64,000 nucleotides of DNA from a virus, in the IMG/VR virus record IMGVR_UViG_3300010389_000007, positions 20,835 to 84,834 of that record. The stretch is one strand, 5' to 3'. The notes below the pieces were generated by a model, which ran no database searches, was not told the DNA's origin, and saw nothing but the letters and a program-made list of their open reading frames with translations. The position numbers were made by a program, and so were the translations under genes. This document shows, piece by piece, positions 44,200-53,795 of this stretch. Within the stretch, counting starts at the first letter, position 1. Each line of letters begins with the position of its first letter.

Positions 44200-45452
44200 T
44201 TTCTTCCTCCATAAGAGTCTCTGATTAATTCTAGTCCAGTAAGTCCTTTATTGCCAAACTCATGTTTTAGTTTACTTATAATATATTTACCAGACTTTCT
44301 ATTATCTTTTTCCTCACTCTCCTTTGATATCTTCCCAAACTTGACCTCAACTACATCTCCTACTGTCAATGCTAAGTTTAAAGGTACTGTAATATTTAAC
44401 GCTTGACTGAACAATAAATTGTATCTTGTCACAGCCTGTGCCTGATACTCCATTCTCTTATCTGCTGCTTGGAGTTTCCCAGACTTATCCATCTGTCCAC
44501 TATCAAGCATACTAACCATCAATCTTGATGGACTATCTTCTAATCCTTCTGGTATTACTGGAGCATTATCACTATTACTAGAGTGATTCATTATCTGATA
44601 ACTATCCTTTAACTTGTATACATTTGAATAGAATTTTCTAGTGTTGGTATCAAAGAAATAGTTTACACTAGCATACATTCCAATTTTTAAATTGTCAATG
44701 ACACTAGAGTTCTTTCTGAAAACTGGTGGAGAAGTTATCTTAAAGTTTGCTTGTGAATCTGCAGGTCCTGAAAGTACTTCTCTGTAACTGTAAGTTGCTT
44801 TTGATTGTCTTCCTTCAGCAAATAAAGAATCTACACTTTTAAAATTATATCCATTTTGATTCTCAAAGAACATATATCCTGCAGTTCCAACCTCATTACC
44901 AGACTTTCCAATAGGTGGAATTCCTTTAGGACATAACCATCCCAATACTGTGAATGGTTTTCTAGCATTACCCATGAATGAGTATTTGTTAGATGTCTTT
45001 TCTATGTTGCTATCTTGATATCTAGTTGTCCCTAATTCTTTCTGTAGAATCTTGGTTACAGAATTATCTATTGTGTTATCATATCTTCTGAATACTCTAG
45101 TAGTTTCATTGGTAAAAAACTCTAGTGGAACTAAATCCAAAACAAATAATTCTCTAGTGGACTCTGTAGTTGAGTTTACAATGTTTCCAATGTAATAAGT
45201 ATTTCTATTCTCATCTGTAAGATTTATCTTTAACTTTGTAGCATCTTGTGATATAACCAGTCTGACTTTTTCTCCACCAGCAATCTTTGCCAAGAATCCA
45301 GAGGTGTTAGTTATGACAAGGGACACCAATGACATTGGTGAGGTTATGTTTTCACTATAAGATATTGAAACAACAGATTCTGTCAGGTCTTGAAACCCAT
45401 CTTTAGTTTCTATAAGAAACTCTTGAATTTTGTAATTGTAATATGATGCCAT
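44196..45452 (-). CDS. Baseplate hub protein, gp27/gpD-like (418 aa)
   Basis: The sequence has two beta-barrel-like parts (ITSPMSLVSLVITNTSGFLA and KYIISKLKHEFGNKGLTGLE) and lies directly upstream of gp5 in transcription order, as phage hub proteins of the gp27 or gpD type usually do. I see no catalytic motif. The assignment rests on position and general pattern. Confidence 0.65.
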   Translation of the reverse strand: MASYYNYKIQEFLIETKDGFQDLTESVVSISYSENITSPMSLVSLVITNTSGFLAKIAGGEKVRLVISQDATKLKINLTDENRNTYYIGNIVNSTTESTRELFVLDLVPLEFFTNETTRVFRRYDNTIDNSVTKILQKELGTTRYQDSNIEKTSNKYSFMGNARKPFTVLGWLCPKGIPPIGKSGNEVGTAGYMFFENQNGYNFKSVDSLFAEGRQSKATYSYREVLSGPADSQANFKITSPPVFRKNSSVIDNLKIGMYASVNYFFDTNTRKFYSNVYKLKDSYQIMNHSSNSDNAPVIPEGLEDSPSRLMVSMLDSGQMDKSGKLQAADKRMEYQAQAVTRYNLLFSQALNITVPLNLALTVGDVVEVKFGKISKESEEKDNRKSGKYIISKLKHEFGNKGLTGLELIRDSYGGRK

Positions 45453-47284
45453 TAACCTAGTACACTATAGTATAACATCTTTAACAATTTCTTATCTGCA
45501 TCATCTTGAATATTTATTGACATTGGTGATGAGGATTGGGATTGTGATGCCTGTGGTAGGGTAACTGGCATTGGAACTTCTATAACTTCTGGTGGCATTT
45601 CTGCCATTGCCATTTGATAAACCTTAGATTTATTTAAAATTGCATTTAGTATATCTGGAGAAACATTTTCTAAAGGATCCCCACCACTTTGTGTGTGTTG
45701 ATTGTCTACTGGCAAGACTGCTTCTTTTCCATGGAGTAAAGCAAAGTATCCACCCTTTGGTCCAGAAAGAATGTTTCCTCCATGAGATCCTTCTGACTCA
45801 TAAAATTCATTTAAAAGTGCTCTTACTCTCTTTGATCCATTGTATTCAGTTGGTCCAATAGGACCAGAACCATTCCACTGATGCCCAGGAACGTCAAAAG
45901 CACGTCCCTCATAGTGAGCAGATCCTGCAGTATGACCAGAACTAACATTCATTTCAGTAACTTCTATATTCTTGCTCTTCAAATATGCTGCTGCTCTTTG
46001 CATAGTATCTCTATCTTTAAAGGCAACATGGTCATGATAATTACCAACTGTTCCATGTGCTGGATCATATGCAGGACTTGATGGATCTCCAGTTAAGTAT
46101 TGTGAAAAGGATGCTTTCTGAGTAAACTCATAACCAGCACCATTAATTGGAGTAGATCCTGCACCTCTAGCCTCAACTCTTGCAGCCTCTAATTTTACAT
46201 CTTCTGGTGACATAAAGAGACCCTTGGTAAATTCTTTAGAGAACTCTTCAAACTTAACCAAAGCTGTACTGTAACTGTCTAAAGTTTTTGTGAATGTTAA
46301 ATTTCCCTTTGCCTCAGCTAATTTTTTCTCTTTCTCTGTTTGAGTTTTTAATCTATTCTTTTCAATTTCCTTATCACTTGCACCAATTAAATCTCTTGTT
46401 AGATTAGTCAGATCTAATGCAAATGATGCTATTGATGCAAGACCAGCTAATGGCAATCCAACACCAGTTGCAGCAGATGCAGCTGCAAATGCATCTAAAG
46501 ATGCTCCTGCTCCTGAGATAGCTGCTCCAGTAACATCACCCTCAGATGCTCTAATTGCAGCATCAGCAGCACCAACAACTGCACCAACTCCAGGAACAAT
46601 TGATGCACCAAACCTACCAAATGCTCTTGCTGCTCTACCCCCTTTAGTTGCAGTGCTTACTACATCACCAGTTTGTCTGGATCTTTTTAGTGCATCTTTT
46701 CCAAATCTATTCTTAAATGCTCTGTCTCCAAATCTCTGTCTATATCTGTTTTGTGCACTAGTGGATACTCTTCTTCCAGTGACATCAAATCCTCTTTGTG
46801 GTTTGGGACCTCTGCCAAAAAATCCTTGAATTGCACCACCAGCAAGACCAAGTAATCCTGGTGCCATTAATGCACCAGCAGCAACCATTCCTGGGGAAAG
46901 TGCTCCTAGCAAATCTCCCTCTAATAATTTTTCTAAAGAATTGAGTCCTGCAAGGGCAGCAATTTGAAACAAAGGATCACCACTCTTAGAGAAGAATGAT
47001 CCTTTAAATTTTGGAACCTTTAATTTTTCTTTTGTTGTCTTTTTAGTTTTCTTTTGATATGCCCTATCCTTCTCTTTCTGTATAGAATCTAATCTATTTT
47101 TGTATCTATTCAAGACAGACAGTTGTGTCTTTCTTTGATAGATACCCTTCTCAAAAGTCTTCCTTAATTTAGTAGAAGTTTTTCTTGCTTCAGTGGATAC
47201 CTTAACTAAGTTGTTGACCTTAGATACCCTAGCAACAATCTTGGGTTGTGGTTTTGGTGCTTCTAGTAGTTTTTGTGCGTCCAT
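45452..47284 (-). CDS. Tail protein with peptidase M15-like domain (610 aa)
   Basis: The N-terminal ~110 residues are basic and helical. The middle holds hydrophobic Gly/Ala-rich segments as in tape-measure-like proteins. Near residue 450 GHTAGSAHYEGRAFDV matches the S-x-H-x-x-G-x-A-x-D signature of D,D-/L,D-peptidase-type enzymes (M15 family). It may digest peptidoglycan during DNA entry. Late synthesis with the neighbouring baseplate genes is expected. Length and layout resemble virion-attached lysins rather than a simple tape measure. Confidence 0.7.
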   Translation of the reverse strand: MDAQKLLEAPKPQPKIVARVSKVNNLVKVSTEARKTSTKLRKTFEKGIYQRKTQLSVLNRYKNRLDSIQKEKDRAYQKKTKKTTKEKLKVPKFKGSFFSKSGDPLFQIAALAGLNSLEKLLEGDLLGALSPGMVAAGALMAPGLLGLAGGAIQGFFGRGPKPQRGFDVTGRRVSTSAQNRYRQRFGDRAFKNRFGKDALKRSRQTGDVVSTATKGGRAARAFGRFGASIVPGVGAVVGAADAAIRASEGDVTGAAISGAGASLDAFAAASAATGVGLPLAGLASIASFALDLTNLTRDLIGASDKEIEKNRLKTQTEKEKKLAEAKGNLTFTKTLDSYSTALVKFEEFSKEFTKGLFMSPEDVKLEAARVEARGAGSTPINGAGYEFTQKASFSQYLTGDPSSPAYDPAHGTVGNYHDHVAFKDRDTMQRAAAYLKSKNIEVTEMNVSSGHTAGSAHYEGRAFDVPGHQWNGSGPIGPTEYNGSKRVRALLNEFYESEGSHGGNILSGPKGGYFALLHGKEAVLPVDNQHTQSGGDPLENVSPDILNAILNKSKVYQMAMAEMPPEVIEVPMPVTLPQASQSQSSSPMSINIQDDADKKLLKMLYYSVLG

Positions 47285-47287
47285 TTA

Positions 47288-49306
47288 TCAACCTACATCT
47301 ACAATGTTCCATTGAGTTCTGTACAGTTGCCCAATTATATCATTTGAATTATTTGGATCCACAAAATCATCATTACTTCCACCATCAAGGTTCACAGAAC
47401 CAGGACTACCAGAACTTGTTGGAGTTGGAATCATGCTAACAAGAACTCCTCTTGATGGTGGTGCAGTAGAACTAACATCTACTCTCTTTTGCTTTGATGT
47501 ATATCCACCTCTCTCATTGCCACCTTGAATACTTTCAAATGCTTTTCTGCTTGCCTTTAAATCTTCCTCTGTTACTTTTGTGTTTGTTGTCCAAGCACCC
47601 CAACCTGAACTTCTAAGTATTGCCAATGCAGCTTGAGCATTTGTAACTGGATCAAACAAATCTTCATTGCTTGATAGATTGAATCTTTTTCTTCTTTCAG
47701 CACCAAGCATATATCCTGGTTCATCAAGCATGTTGATTTGCCATAACCCATAAGAGTTATCTGGATATCTTGGATTATGTTTCTTAGATCCTCCTCCAGA
47801 TTCATATTTTGCTATTGCTGCCAATCTTATTGCTTCTTCATCTGTAGCACCAACCTTCTTGAGTAATTCTATTCTTCCTTTCATATCAAAATATTCTCCC
47901 TCAACAGTTCCCCTGGTCTCCATGTTCATTTCTACTGGGTCACCACTAATCGGACCTCCAGTGGTTTGATCTGTAGTGCTACCAGTTCCTCCCCCACCAC
48001 CAGAAGAAGATCTTTTACCCATCATATGATCTATCATCTTTTCAAACTTTTGATTTAAATTTTGGAATCTCTTTAAATCATCTTGGGTAATTGCAGCATA
48101 TCCACCAGCAGCAAGTGCTTTCTCTTGTGCTTCTAGCTCATCTAACCTATCCTGACTATCACCTCCAGTTTCTTGGGATCCCATAAAGGCACTTCCCAAA
48201 GATAATGCACCTGCACCAAGAGTCATTAGTGCACCAAACTTACCAATTCCACCCATCCTAGGAGTTCTTCCCCTTGGTCCTCTCATGGGCATCCCACCTC
48301 TTCTACCAAAGGCAGCTCTACCAAACCCTTTAAGAAGTGATTTCAGAATTGTGCCAGCAATCATCATTCCAATTTGTGGAACAAAGGTAATACCAATTCC
48401 CATCAAAGATCCAATGACCTTTGTTAGATCTCCATTGATGATGCCATCCAGTAAATTAAATGCAGCAAGCCCTCTTATTGCACCTCCAACTCCAGAGAAA
48501 AATCCACCAACAAATGGTTTAATTATTTCTTTAAGACTTCTCTTATCATCACCAAGATTTTTCTTTGGAAGTCTTCTTTCTCTATTGGCAATCCTCTTTC
48601 TATAATCTTCAATCTCTTTCTTATTCTTTGCTTTTGTCTGAGCATAATCCTCTTGGATTACCTCAGTAATTTTATCTAAATTATTGTTGACAACTTCCAA
48701 GTCTAAAGTAAGTCTTCCTAAAGAAGATATTACTTTCTTACTTGGAGATGCTACAGTCTCACCCTCTTGCTCCTGTGTTATTGGAGCAGATATTTTATCT
48801 GCTACTTCTTTTGGAATAGGTCTCTTGGGAATAATCCCAGTCATCCTATTGACCTTTACTGATATCTTCTTTCCAGGTCTAAGAGTAGAAGGTGGAGATA
48901 TAAATGACTGTGCTTTTTCTCTTTGTGCTTTTCTCTGTTCTGTTATTTCTCTTACTCTAGATTCTATAGCAGCTTGTTCTATTTTCCTATTTGTCTCTTC
49001 CCTGAATGGACCTTCTAGGTATTCTTCTACCAACCATTCTTGATATGCTTGTAGATTAGAGTAACCTCCATCCTTTCCACGCTGATCCACCTGAGGATAT
49101 CCTCTAGGATCTTTCTTCATGTTTGCAATTAATCTATCAGCATCTGCTGATGTTATGCGAACAAAAGATGAATACTGTATGCCAGCACTATCTGTACCAC
49201 CAGTTAATTTAGCCTTGAGTCTGCTCCAAAGAGCGTCAGAAACCTTACCTTTATACCAAGGTTGTTGTGAGTCTAGTGTTCCCTTTGGTGGTTCAGTACG
49301 ATTCAT
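47288..49306 (-). CDS. Tail protein with lysozyme-like SLT domain (672 aa)
   Basis: Residues ~490-585 contain KYESGG followed by YGLWQINMLDEP, the glutamate and substrate-site pattern of soluble lytic transglycosylases. The N-terminal half is charged and helical, and residues ~280-380 are glycine-rich and hydrophobic. The ATG is shared with the stop of the frameshift product (ATGA). It probably acts together with the M15-like protein encoded next to it. Confidence 0.75.
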   Translation of the reverse strand: MNRTEPPKGTLDSQQPWYKGKVSDALWSRLKAKLTGGTDSAGIQYSSFVRITSADADRLIANMKKDPRGYPQVDQRGKDGGYSNLQAYQEWLVEEYLEGPFREETNRKIEQAAIESRVREITEQRKAQREKAQSFISPPSTLRPGKKISVKVNRMTGIIPKRPIPKEVADKISAPITQEQEGETVASPSKKVISSLGRLTLDLEVVNNNLDKITEVIQEDYAQTKAKNKKEIEDYRKRIANRERRLPKKNLGDDKRSLKEIIKPFVGGFFSGVGGAIRGLAAFNLLDGIINGDLTKVIGSLMGIGITFVPQIGMMIAGTILKSLLKGFGRAAFGRRGGMPMRGPRGRTPRMGGIGKFGALMTLGAGALSLGSAFMGSQETGGDSQDRLDELEAQEKALAAGGYAAITQDDLKRFQNLNQKFEKMIDHMMGKRSSSGGGGGTGSTTDQTTGGPISGDPVEMNMETRGTVEGEYFDMKGRIELLKKVGATDEEAIRLAAIAKYESGGGSKKHNPRYPDNSYGLWQINMLDEPGYMLGAERRKRFNLSSNEDLFDPVTNAQAALAILRSSGWGAWTTNTKVTEEDLKASRKAFESIQGGNERGGYTSKQKRVDVSSTAPPSRGVLVSMIPTPTSSGSPGSVNLDGGSNDDFVDPNNSNDIIGQLYRTQWNIVDVG

Positions 49307-49488
49307 CTATTTGCCTTGGCTGCTTTTTCTTCCTCTTCTTTAATATAGTTTTCTAATAAAGTGAGATAGATTTCTCTTTCCCAAGGAATCATATTTTCAA
49401 TCTCTGTCAATGAATATTTATGGTGCTGCATCAAGGCAAAGTTTATTCTGTAGTATGCCTCAAGGTCTTCATGACCAAGGACTAACCG
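49303..49488 (-). CDS. -1 frameshift extension of gp26 (61 aa)
   Basis: A frame without a usable start codon overlaps the end of gp26 and runs as RLVLGHEDLEAYYRINFALM, then HHKYSLTEIENMIPWER, to a Lys/Glu-rich end. It is entered if ribosomes slip by -1 on T-TTT-TTC (49494-49488) just before the gp26 stop, giving a ~302-residue fusion. Its stop overlaps the next ATG. The layout is that of tail assembly chaperone pairs such as lambda gpG/gpGT. Frameshifting is inferred from sequence. Confidence 0.72.
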   Translation of the reverse strand, partial: RLVLGHEDLEAYYRINFALMQHHKYSLTEIENMIPWEREIYLTLLENYIKEEEEKAAKANR

Positions 49489-50210
49489 AAAAAACTTGAG
49501 AGACCCTCCAGAACAATTTCATTATCCTTTCCAGTTACTGGATTGGTTACTGTCATAGTGTGAGTTAATTTTGGCATGGTGTTGAAGAAGTTTTCAACCT
49601 GCTTAAATTGTGATGAGTCAAAAGTTTGTAACCACTCAACAAGTTCTTTCTTTGTAACATCACTAGCAGACCATGATTCATCTTTGGTGTATACCATGTC
49701 AACACATGATGCCACAATGTCAAAGGATCTATCAATAGTTTCTCTACTATCATTAGTTTCAAAATTGAAGTTATTGTCAATGAACTCCTGCAGAGAAGGA
49801 TACTTCATCTTCAGGACGATCTGATCATCAACTTTAATCTCTGAGGTATGTTCCTCAGGGAACTTAACCTCAATCTCTCTAATATCTACTGTACAATCTA
49901 CCTGAGTTACTCCATCATCAGGACATGTAACTAAAAGTTCTACTGCCTCACCAACTGACTTTGCTCTAATGTTGAGAAACAGATATTCAATATCAAAACT
50001 TGGAAGAGTATCAATCTTAACTCCTCTTGTCAAGATACAATCTTTTAGGACTGTCTTGACTGCTCTAGTGATCTCAGATGACTCACCACTTTCCATGGCA
50101 AGGATCAATACCTTTTCTTCCTTGACCAAGAAAGGTCTATATGTAATTTTCTTTTTGTTTGAAGGTAGAATCAACTCATAAGTTGGAGTTGCAATCTTAG
50201 GTAAAGGCAT
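49482..50210 (-). CDS. gp26: gp26-like baseplate hub/assembly protein (242 aa)
   Basis: MPLPKIATPTYELILPSNKK with YRPFLVKEEKVLILAMESGE matches the T4 gp26 family of cyanophages, and the length fits. The C-terminus EGLSSFFG is encoded by AGT-TTT-TTC-GGT-TAG, whose T-run is a slippery site. The late promoter GATAAATA lies 28 nt upstream. In T4 gp26 takes part in baseplate hub assembly; the frameshift extension points to a chaperone role. Confidence 0.83.
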   Translation of the reverse strand: MPLPKIATPTYELILPSNKKKITYRPFLVKEEKVLILAMESGESSEITRAVKTVLKDCILTRGVKIDTLPSFDIEYLFLNIRAKSVGEAVELLVTCPDDGVTQVDCTVDIREIEVKFPEEHTSEIKVDDQIVLKMKYPSLQEFIDNNFNFETNDSRETIDRSFDIVASCVDMVYTKDESWSASDVTKKELVEWLQTFDSSQFKQVENFFNTMPKLTHTMTVTNPVTGKDNEIVLEGLSSFFG

Positions 50211-50236
50211 AATGTCCTATAGATGTTTCAGTGTGA

Positions 50237-51094
50237 TTATTTATCCAGCAATTCACGTTGTCTTTGGTATGTACTTAGGAGATCATTAGATGAATCACTC
50301 TTAAATCTACCTGGAACATTTTCTGCTCCACCAAAGGATTGTTCAAATCCTTGTGTATATGCTCTAGCATATTCTTCTGGACTTAGGAGACTTCCTCTTA
50401 TTGGATTATCTGAATTAGTAGAAGAAAGTGGTGTTTCTACAGGATCTACTCCTGGACCAGATACTCTTCCACCACCTGTTGGGTTGTTATTAAACCTATC
50501 AGATTTATAATTATAAACATCATACTGAAATGTAACTGTTGTCTTTAGAATAGATGTCCCTTCATAAGAAACAGGAATGGATATTAAGTTAGATGGCCAA
50601 GCATTTCTTAGAGTATAAGTAACAGATTTTTTTGGTGCTGTACCAGCCTGTGTGGTCAACCTCTTGCCTGGAGAATGGAATTCTCTTTCAAATTTTGTTA
50701 TTAAAACTTCCTTTCTATATTGTGTTGGATATTTGTGTTCTACATAAGAATCTCCAATTTCTCCACGATTCTCAGAAATATAATCTATCCAAGACTGAAA
50801 ATAATTTATAACTTTATAATCTTTATCAACATAAAAACTTACATCTACTGGAGGATAAGATCTTCTTGTTGGGTAATACTCTGTTCTGCCTTGTCTATCA
50901 CCATATACAGTTCCTAATTCATATGATGTTCCTGGGAGAACTGCTTCATATGCCATAAAGTTGACATCTGTATTGGTAGATCCACCACCAGACCATCCTA
51001 TCCAAACATCAAATGTGTTTGTAAGTGCAGGTTTGAATTTTTTTACCAGACTATCAGTTGTGTAATATAGGTTTGTGTATGGATTAACTGACAT
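50237..51094 (-). CDS. gp54: Tail-tube-like protein, gp54/gp19 family (285 aa)
   Basis: The sequence carries the tube-protein pattern VWIGWSGGG, YEAVLPGTSYELGTVYGDRQ, YYPTRRSYPPVDVSFYVDKD, YRKEVLITKFER and VTYTLRNAWPSNLISIPVSY. T4 gp54 and gp48 resemble the tail tube protein gp19, and the context between gp26 and gp48 suggests the tube initiator gp54. The C-terminal ~60 residues are flexible. The precise gp number is inference. Confidence 0.72.
   Translation of the reverse strand: MSVNPYTNLYYTTDSLVKKFKPALTNTFDVWIGWSGGGSTNTDVNFMAYEAVLPGTSYELGTVYGDRQGRTEYYPTRRSYPPVDVSFYVDKDYKVINYFQSWIDYISENRGEIGDSYVEHKYPTQYRKEVLITKFEREFHSPGKRLTTQAGTAPKKSVTYTLRNAWPSNLISIPVSYEGTSILKTTVTFQYDVYNYKSDRFNNNPTGGGRVSGPGVDPVETPLSSTNSDNPIRGSLLSPEEYARAYTQGFEQSFGGAENVPGRFKSDSSNDLLSTYQRQRELLDK
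50238..50245 (-). promoter_or_regulatory. T4-like late promoter GATAAATA
   Basis: On the minus strand, 28 nt upstream of the gp26 start, inside the 3' end of the gp54-like gene. Confidence 0.62.
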
Positions 51095-51101
51095 CTAAAT
51101 A
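51094..51101 (+). promoter_or_regulatory. Late promoter-like TCTAAATA before gp4
   Basis: TCTAAATAG on the plus strand is 24 nt upstream of the gp4 ATG at 51125, in the short divergent gap to the gp54-like gene. Confidence 0.55.
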
Positions 51102-51124
51102 GTGAGAGTGTTCCTATATTATGT

Positions 51125-51559
51125 ATGAGCTATAAAGGAAGATTTAAACCATCCTTCCCAGAAAAATATATTGGAGACCCAAACAATGTAATCTACAGGT
51201 CTCTGTGGGAATTGAAGTTCATGAATTACTGTGACAGAAATGAGAATATATTGAAGTGGTCTAGTGAAGAGATATGGATTCCATACCTATCACCACTAGA
51301 TAATAGAATACACAAATACTTTCCAGACTTTTACATTAAGTATGTTGATAAAAACAAAGTCACCAAAGAAAGTTTAATTGAAGTGAAACCAAAGAGACAA
51401 GTTAATGGTCCCAAAACTGGTAAGAGAGTGACCAAGAAACAACTTGTTGAAGTTAGAGAGTATGCAAAGAATCAAGCAAAGTGGAAAGCAGCAAAGGAAT
51501 TCTGTGCTGATAGAAGATGGGATTTTCAAATATTGACGGAGGATAACCTTGGCGTATAA
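51125..51559 (+). CDS. gp4: gp4-like head completion protein (144 aa)
   Basis: The sequence YIGDPNNVIYRSLWELKFMN, then EEIWIPYLSPLDNRIHKYFP and DFYIKY is the T4 gp4 (head completion) family signature, and the length matches. T4 gp4 acts at the end of packaging on filled heads before tail attachment. It opens the plus-strand block and overlaps the next gene by 11 nt. Confidence 0.85.
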   Translation: MSYKGRFKPSFPEKYIGDPNNVIYRSLWELKFMNYCDRNENILKWSSEEIWIPYLSPLDNRIHKYFPDFYIKYVDKNKVTKESLIEVKPKRQVNGPKTGKRVTKKQLVEVREYAKNQAKWKAAKEFCADRRWDFQILTEDNLGV

Positions 51560-52106
51560 AACAATCTTTGAACAAGTCAAAGAGTATGCCCCATCAAATC
51601 CAACAAGAGAATGGTACAGAACAGAAGTGTTTGGTGCCAAGACCATTCAATATGAGAATGATCCTACAGCATTAATAAGAGAAGAACAATCAGATGATGC
51701 AGGTGATGTTCTTCAAAGAGATACAAATGTAATGAGGGTTTATCCCAGAATCTTTAGCCTAATGCTCTATGGATATAAAGCAAAGTATAGAGAAGAACTT
51801 CCATTCTATGATAAGTATCCACTAGCATTTGTCTTGGATGTACAACCCAAGTCCTTCTTTGCTATAAATCTACATTACTATACACCATCACAAAGAATAG
51901 GAATAGTTCAAAATTTAGCAGAAAATAAGATTCCAAGATTTGAAAAAGGAGCACATAAATATTTACTATCAGAGGTAAGAACTCCTTATCTACATCTTGC
52001 TCAACAAGAATGGGAAACCATATGCATTTTACCACTAGAAGAATTTGTTATGGACTTGGGTGGAGTAGAAGTACCAATTCCATCAAATAAGGTGTGGGGT
52101 AGATAA
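51549..52106 (+). CDS. Conserved cyanophage tail-region protein, TTG start (185 aa)
   Basis: The start codon is TTG at 51549, preceded by GGAGGAT, which fixes the start inside the end of gp4. The protein (FEQVKEYAPSNPTREWYRTE, then LMLYGYKAKYREELPFYDKY) is conserved in position between gp4 and gp48 but I recognise no domain. A neck or baseplate role is plausible. Confidence 0.68.
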   Translation: MAYKTIFEQVKEYAPSNPTREWYRTEVFGAKTIQYENDPTALIREEQSDDAGDVLQRDTNVMRVYPRIFSLMLYGYKAKYREELPFYDKYPLAFVLDVQPKSFFAINLHYYTPSQRIGIVQNLAENKIPRFEKGAHKYLLSEVRTPYLHLAQQEWETICILPLEEFVMDLGGVEVPIPSNKVWGR

Positions 52107-53792
52107 ATGGGAATAGTCAGCGGAGACAAAGGTGTAGGTGGAGGATGGTATCAGGATCCAGATAATCCAGATATCTATAGATCTTACATAAATCAAAAGG
52201 CTGCTGGAAGTTCAGGAGTTAGGGATTACATATATGAATTTAATATTAGAACTGGAAGTTCAAATGTTTTAACAAATGCTGCTACAAGATCTTCTATTTG
52301 GACTACAAATGGTAGCGATGGGAAGCAAGCAAATGTAAACAGTGATCTAATAAAAGAGTATAAAGAATCATTTGGATTAGATGTAACTGCATTAAGAAAA
52401 ATAGATCAATATTATGCTGAATCTGCTGTAGATAAATTTGCTACAGGACCACAGAAAGAACGATTAAATAAATTAGGAAGATTCAATACAGAACAAGAAA
52501 CCCCATCCCCATCTCCTAATGGTGGAGGCAACCCAGATGCTGGAGGAGCTAATACAAGACAACCTACATCAGAATCAGGTGCAAAGTTTCCCTTTGGTTC
52601 TTTAAGAACTGTAAACAACTTTAATAAAGGTGACACTGGATATCAAAACTTTAAGTATCCAACCACTATAGAGAGTGGGCAAGATTATATGATAATCAAT
52701 ATATTTAATTATAAGGTTGCAGATATATTTGGTTCTGGTGGTGTTGCTAATATAAGTCCTGGAGCATTTTTAGAAGGGCAAAGTTTATCCTCTAGACAGT
52801 TTAACGAGCTTAAAGAATCTCTGGCAAATATAAGACTCCCTGTTCCAAATAATATAATGGAAGCAAACCAAACAAAATGGGGATCTAAAGAACTAAACAA
52901 TCTTGCTGCTGGTTTATTGGCTGGTGCTACTGGAACAGTGGCAGGTGTTGCAGAAACAGATTTTATGACTGCTAGAGAATATACTAGGGACACAGTTAAA
53001 AGTATTCTAGAAGGAAACACCCCAGGAAAAACTCTCATAAAACAAAAATTAACTTTAGGTGCTGCATCAACTTTAATCAATAAACTTGGAGTTAAAGTTG
53101 ATGCTGAAGCATTTAGGGCAAGAGCAACTGGAACAGTAGTCAATCCAAATCTAGAATTACTTTTCAATGGACCTGCGTTGAGAGCATTCCAATTCCAATA
53201 TAAACTAACACCAAGAAGTTTAGAAGAAGCAAAGCAAATAAGAGGAATAATAAAAACATTCAAGAAAGCAATGGCTCCTAAAAGAGGAACTGCTACAGAG
53301 GATGCTTTTTTCCTTGGTGCACCTAATGTGTTTCAACTTAAATTCATGAGGGGAACTGGAGAAAATAAATATCTCCCATCAATTAAAACTTGTGCACTAA
53401 CAAACTTCTCTGCAAACTATACTGCTGATGGATTCTATTCTGCATACTATGATGGACAACCAATCTCAATTGATATTGTCTTACAGTTTGCTGAACTGAC
53501 TCCTATATACAATGATCATTATACAATTGATACTGATAGTGTTGGATTTAGGGCAGACTTAAATGAGTTAGAGAAGTCAACAACTGCCCCAGTAACAAGT
53601 GAACCTGCAGCAGAACCACCTGCAGACCCAGGACCCTCAAGAGGTGGAACATCAGGGGCAGTTGCTCCAGCTACAAGAATATTCCAACCAGGAGGACCAA
53701 CAGCAATTCCTGGAGATCCTGGAACACCACAACCAGGATCAGGAAGACCTGGATCAGAACCTGTGTACACAGGAGGAGTAAGAGGAATTTAA
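52107..53792 (+). CDS. gp48: gp48-like baseplate tail-tube cap protein (561 aa)
   Basis: The C-terminal region NLELLFNGPALRAFQFQYKL, LTPRSLEEAKQIRGIIKTFK and GAPNVFQLKFMRGTGENKYL matches the gp48 family. Residues ~150-290 and the long Pro/Gly tail (~500-561) are additional. It lies between a conserved protein and gp53, as in related phages. It probably caps the baseplate and starts tube assembly. Confidence 0.8.
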   Translation: MGIVSGDKGVGGGWYQDPDNPDIYRSYINQKAAGSSGVRDYIYEFNIRTGSSNVLTNAATRSSIWTTNGSDGKQANVNSDLIKEYKESFGLDVTALRKIDQYYAESAVDKFATGPQKERLNKLGRFNTEQETPSPSPNGGGNPDAGGANTRQPTSESGAKFPFGSLRTVNNFNKGDTGYQNFKYPTTIESGQDYMIINIFNYKVADIFGSGGVANISPGAFLEGQSLSSRQFNELKESLANIRLPVPNNIMEANQTKWGSKELNNLAAGLLAGATGTVAGVAETDFMTAREYTRDTVKSILEGNTPGKTLIKQKLTLGAASTLINKLGVKVDAEAFRARATGTVVNPNLELLFNGPALRAFQFQYKLTPRSLEEAKQIRGIIKTFKKAMAPKRGTATEDAFFLGAPNVFQLKFMRGTGENKYLPSIKTCALTNFSANYTADGFYSAYYDGQPISIDIVLQFAELTPIYNDHYTIDTDSVGFRADLNELEKSTTAPVTSEPAAEPPADPGPSRGGTSGAVAPATRIFQPGGPTAIPGDPGTPQPGSGRPGSEPVYTGGVRGI

Positions 53793-53795
53793 ATT

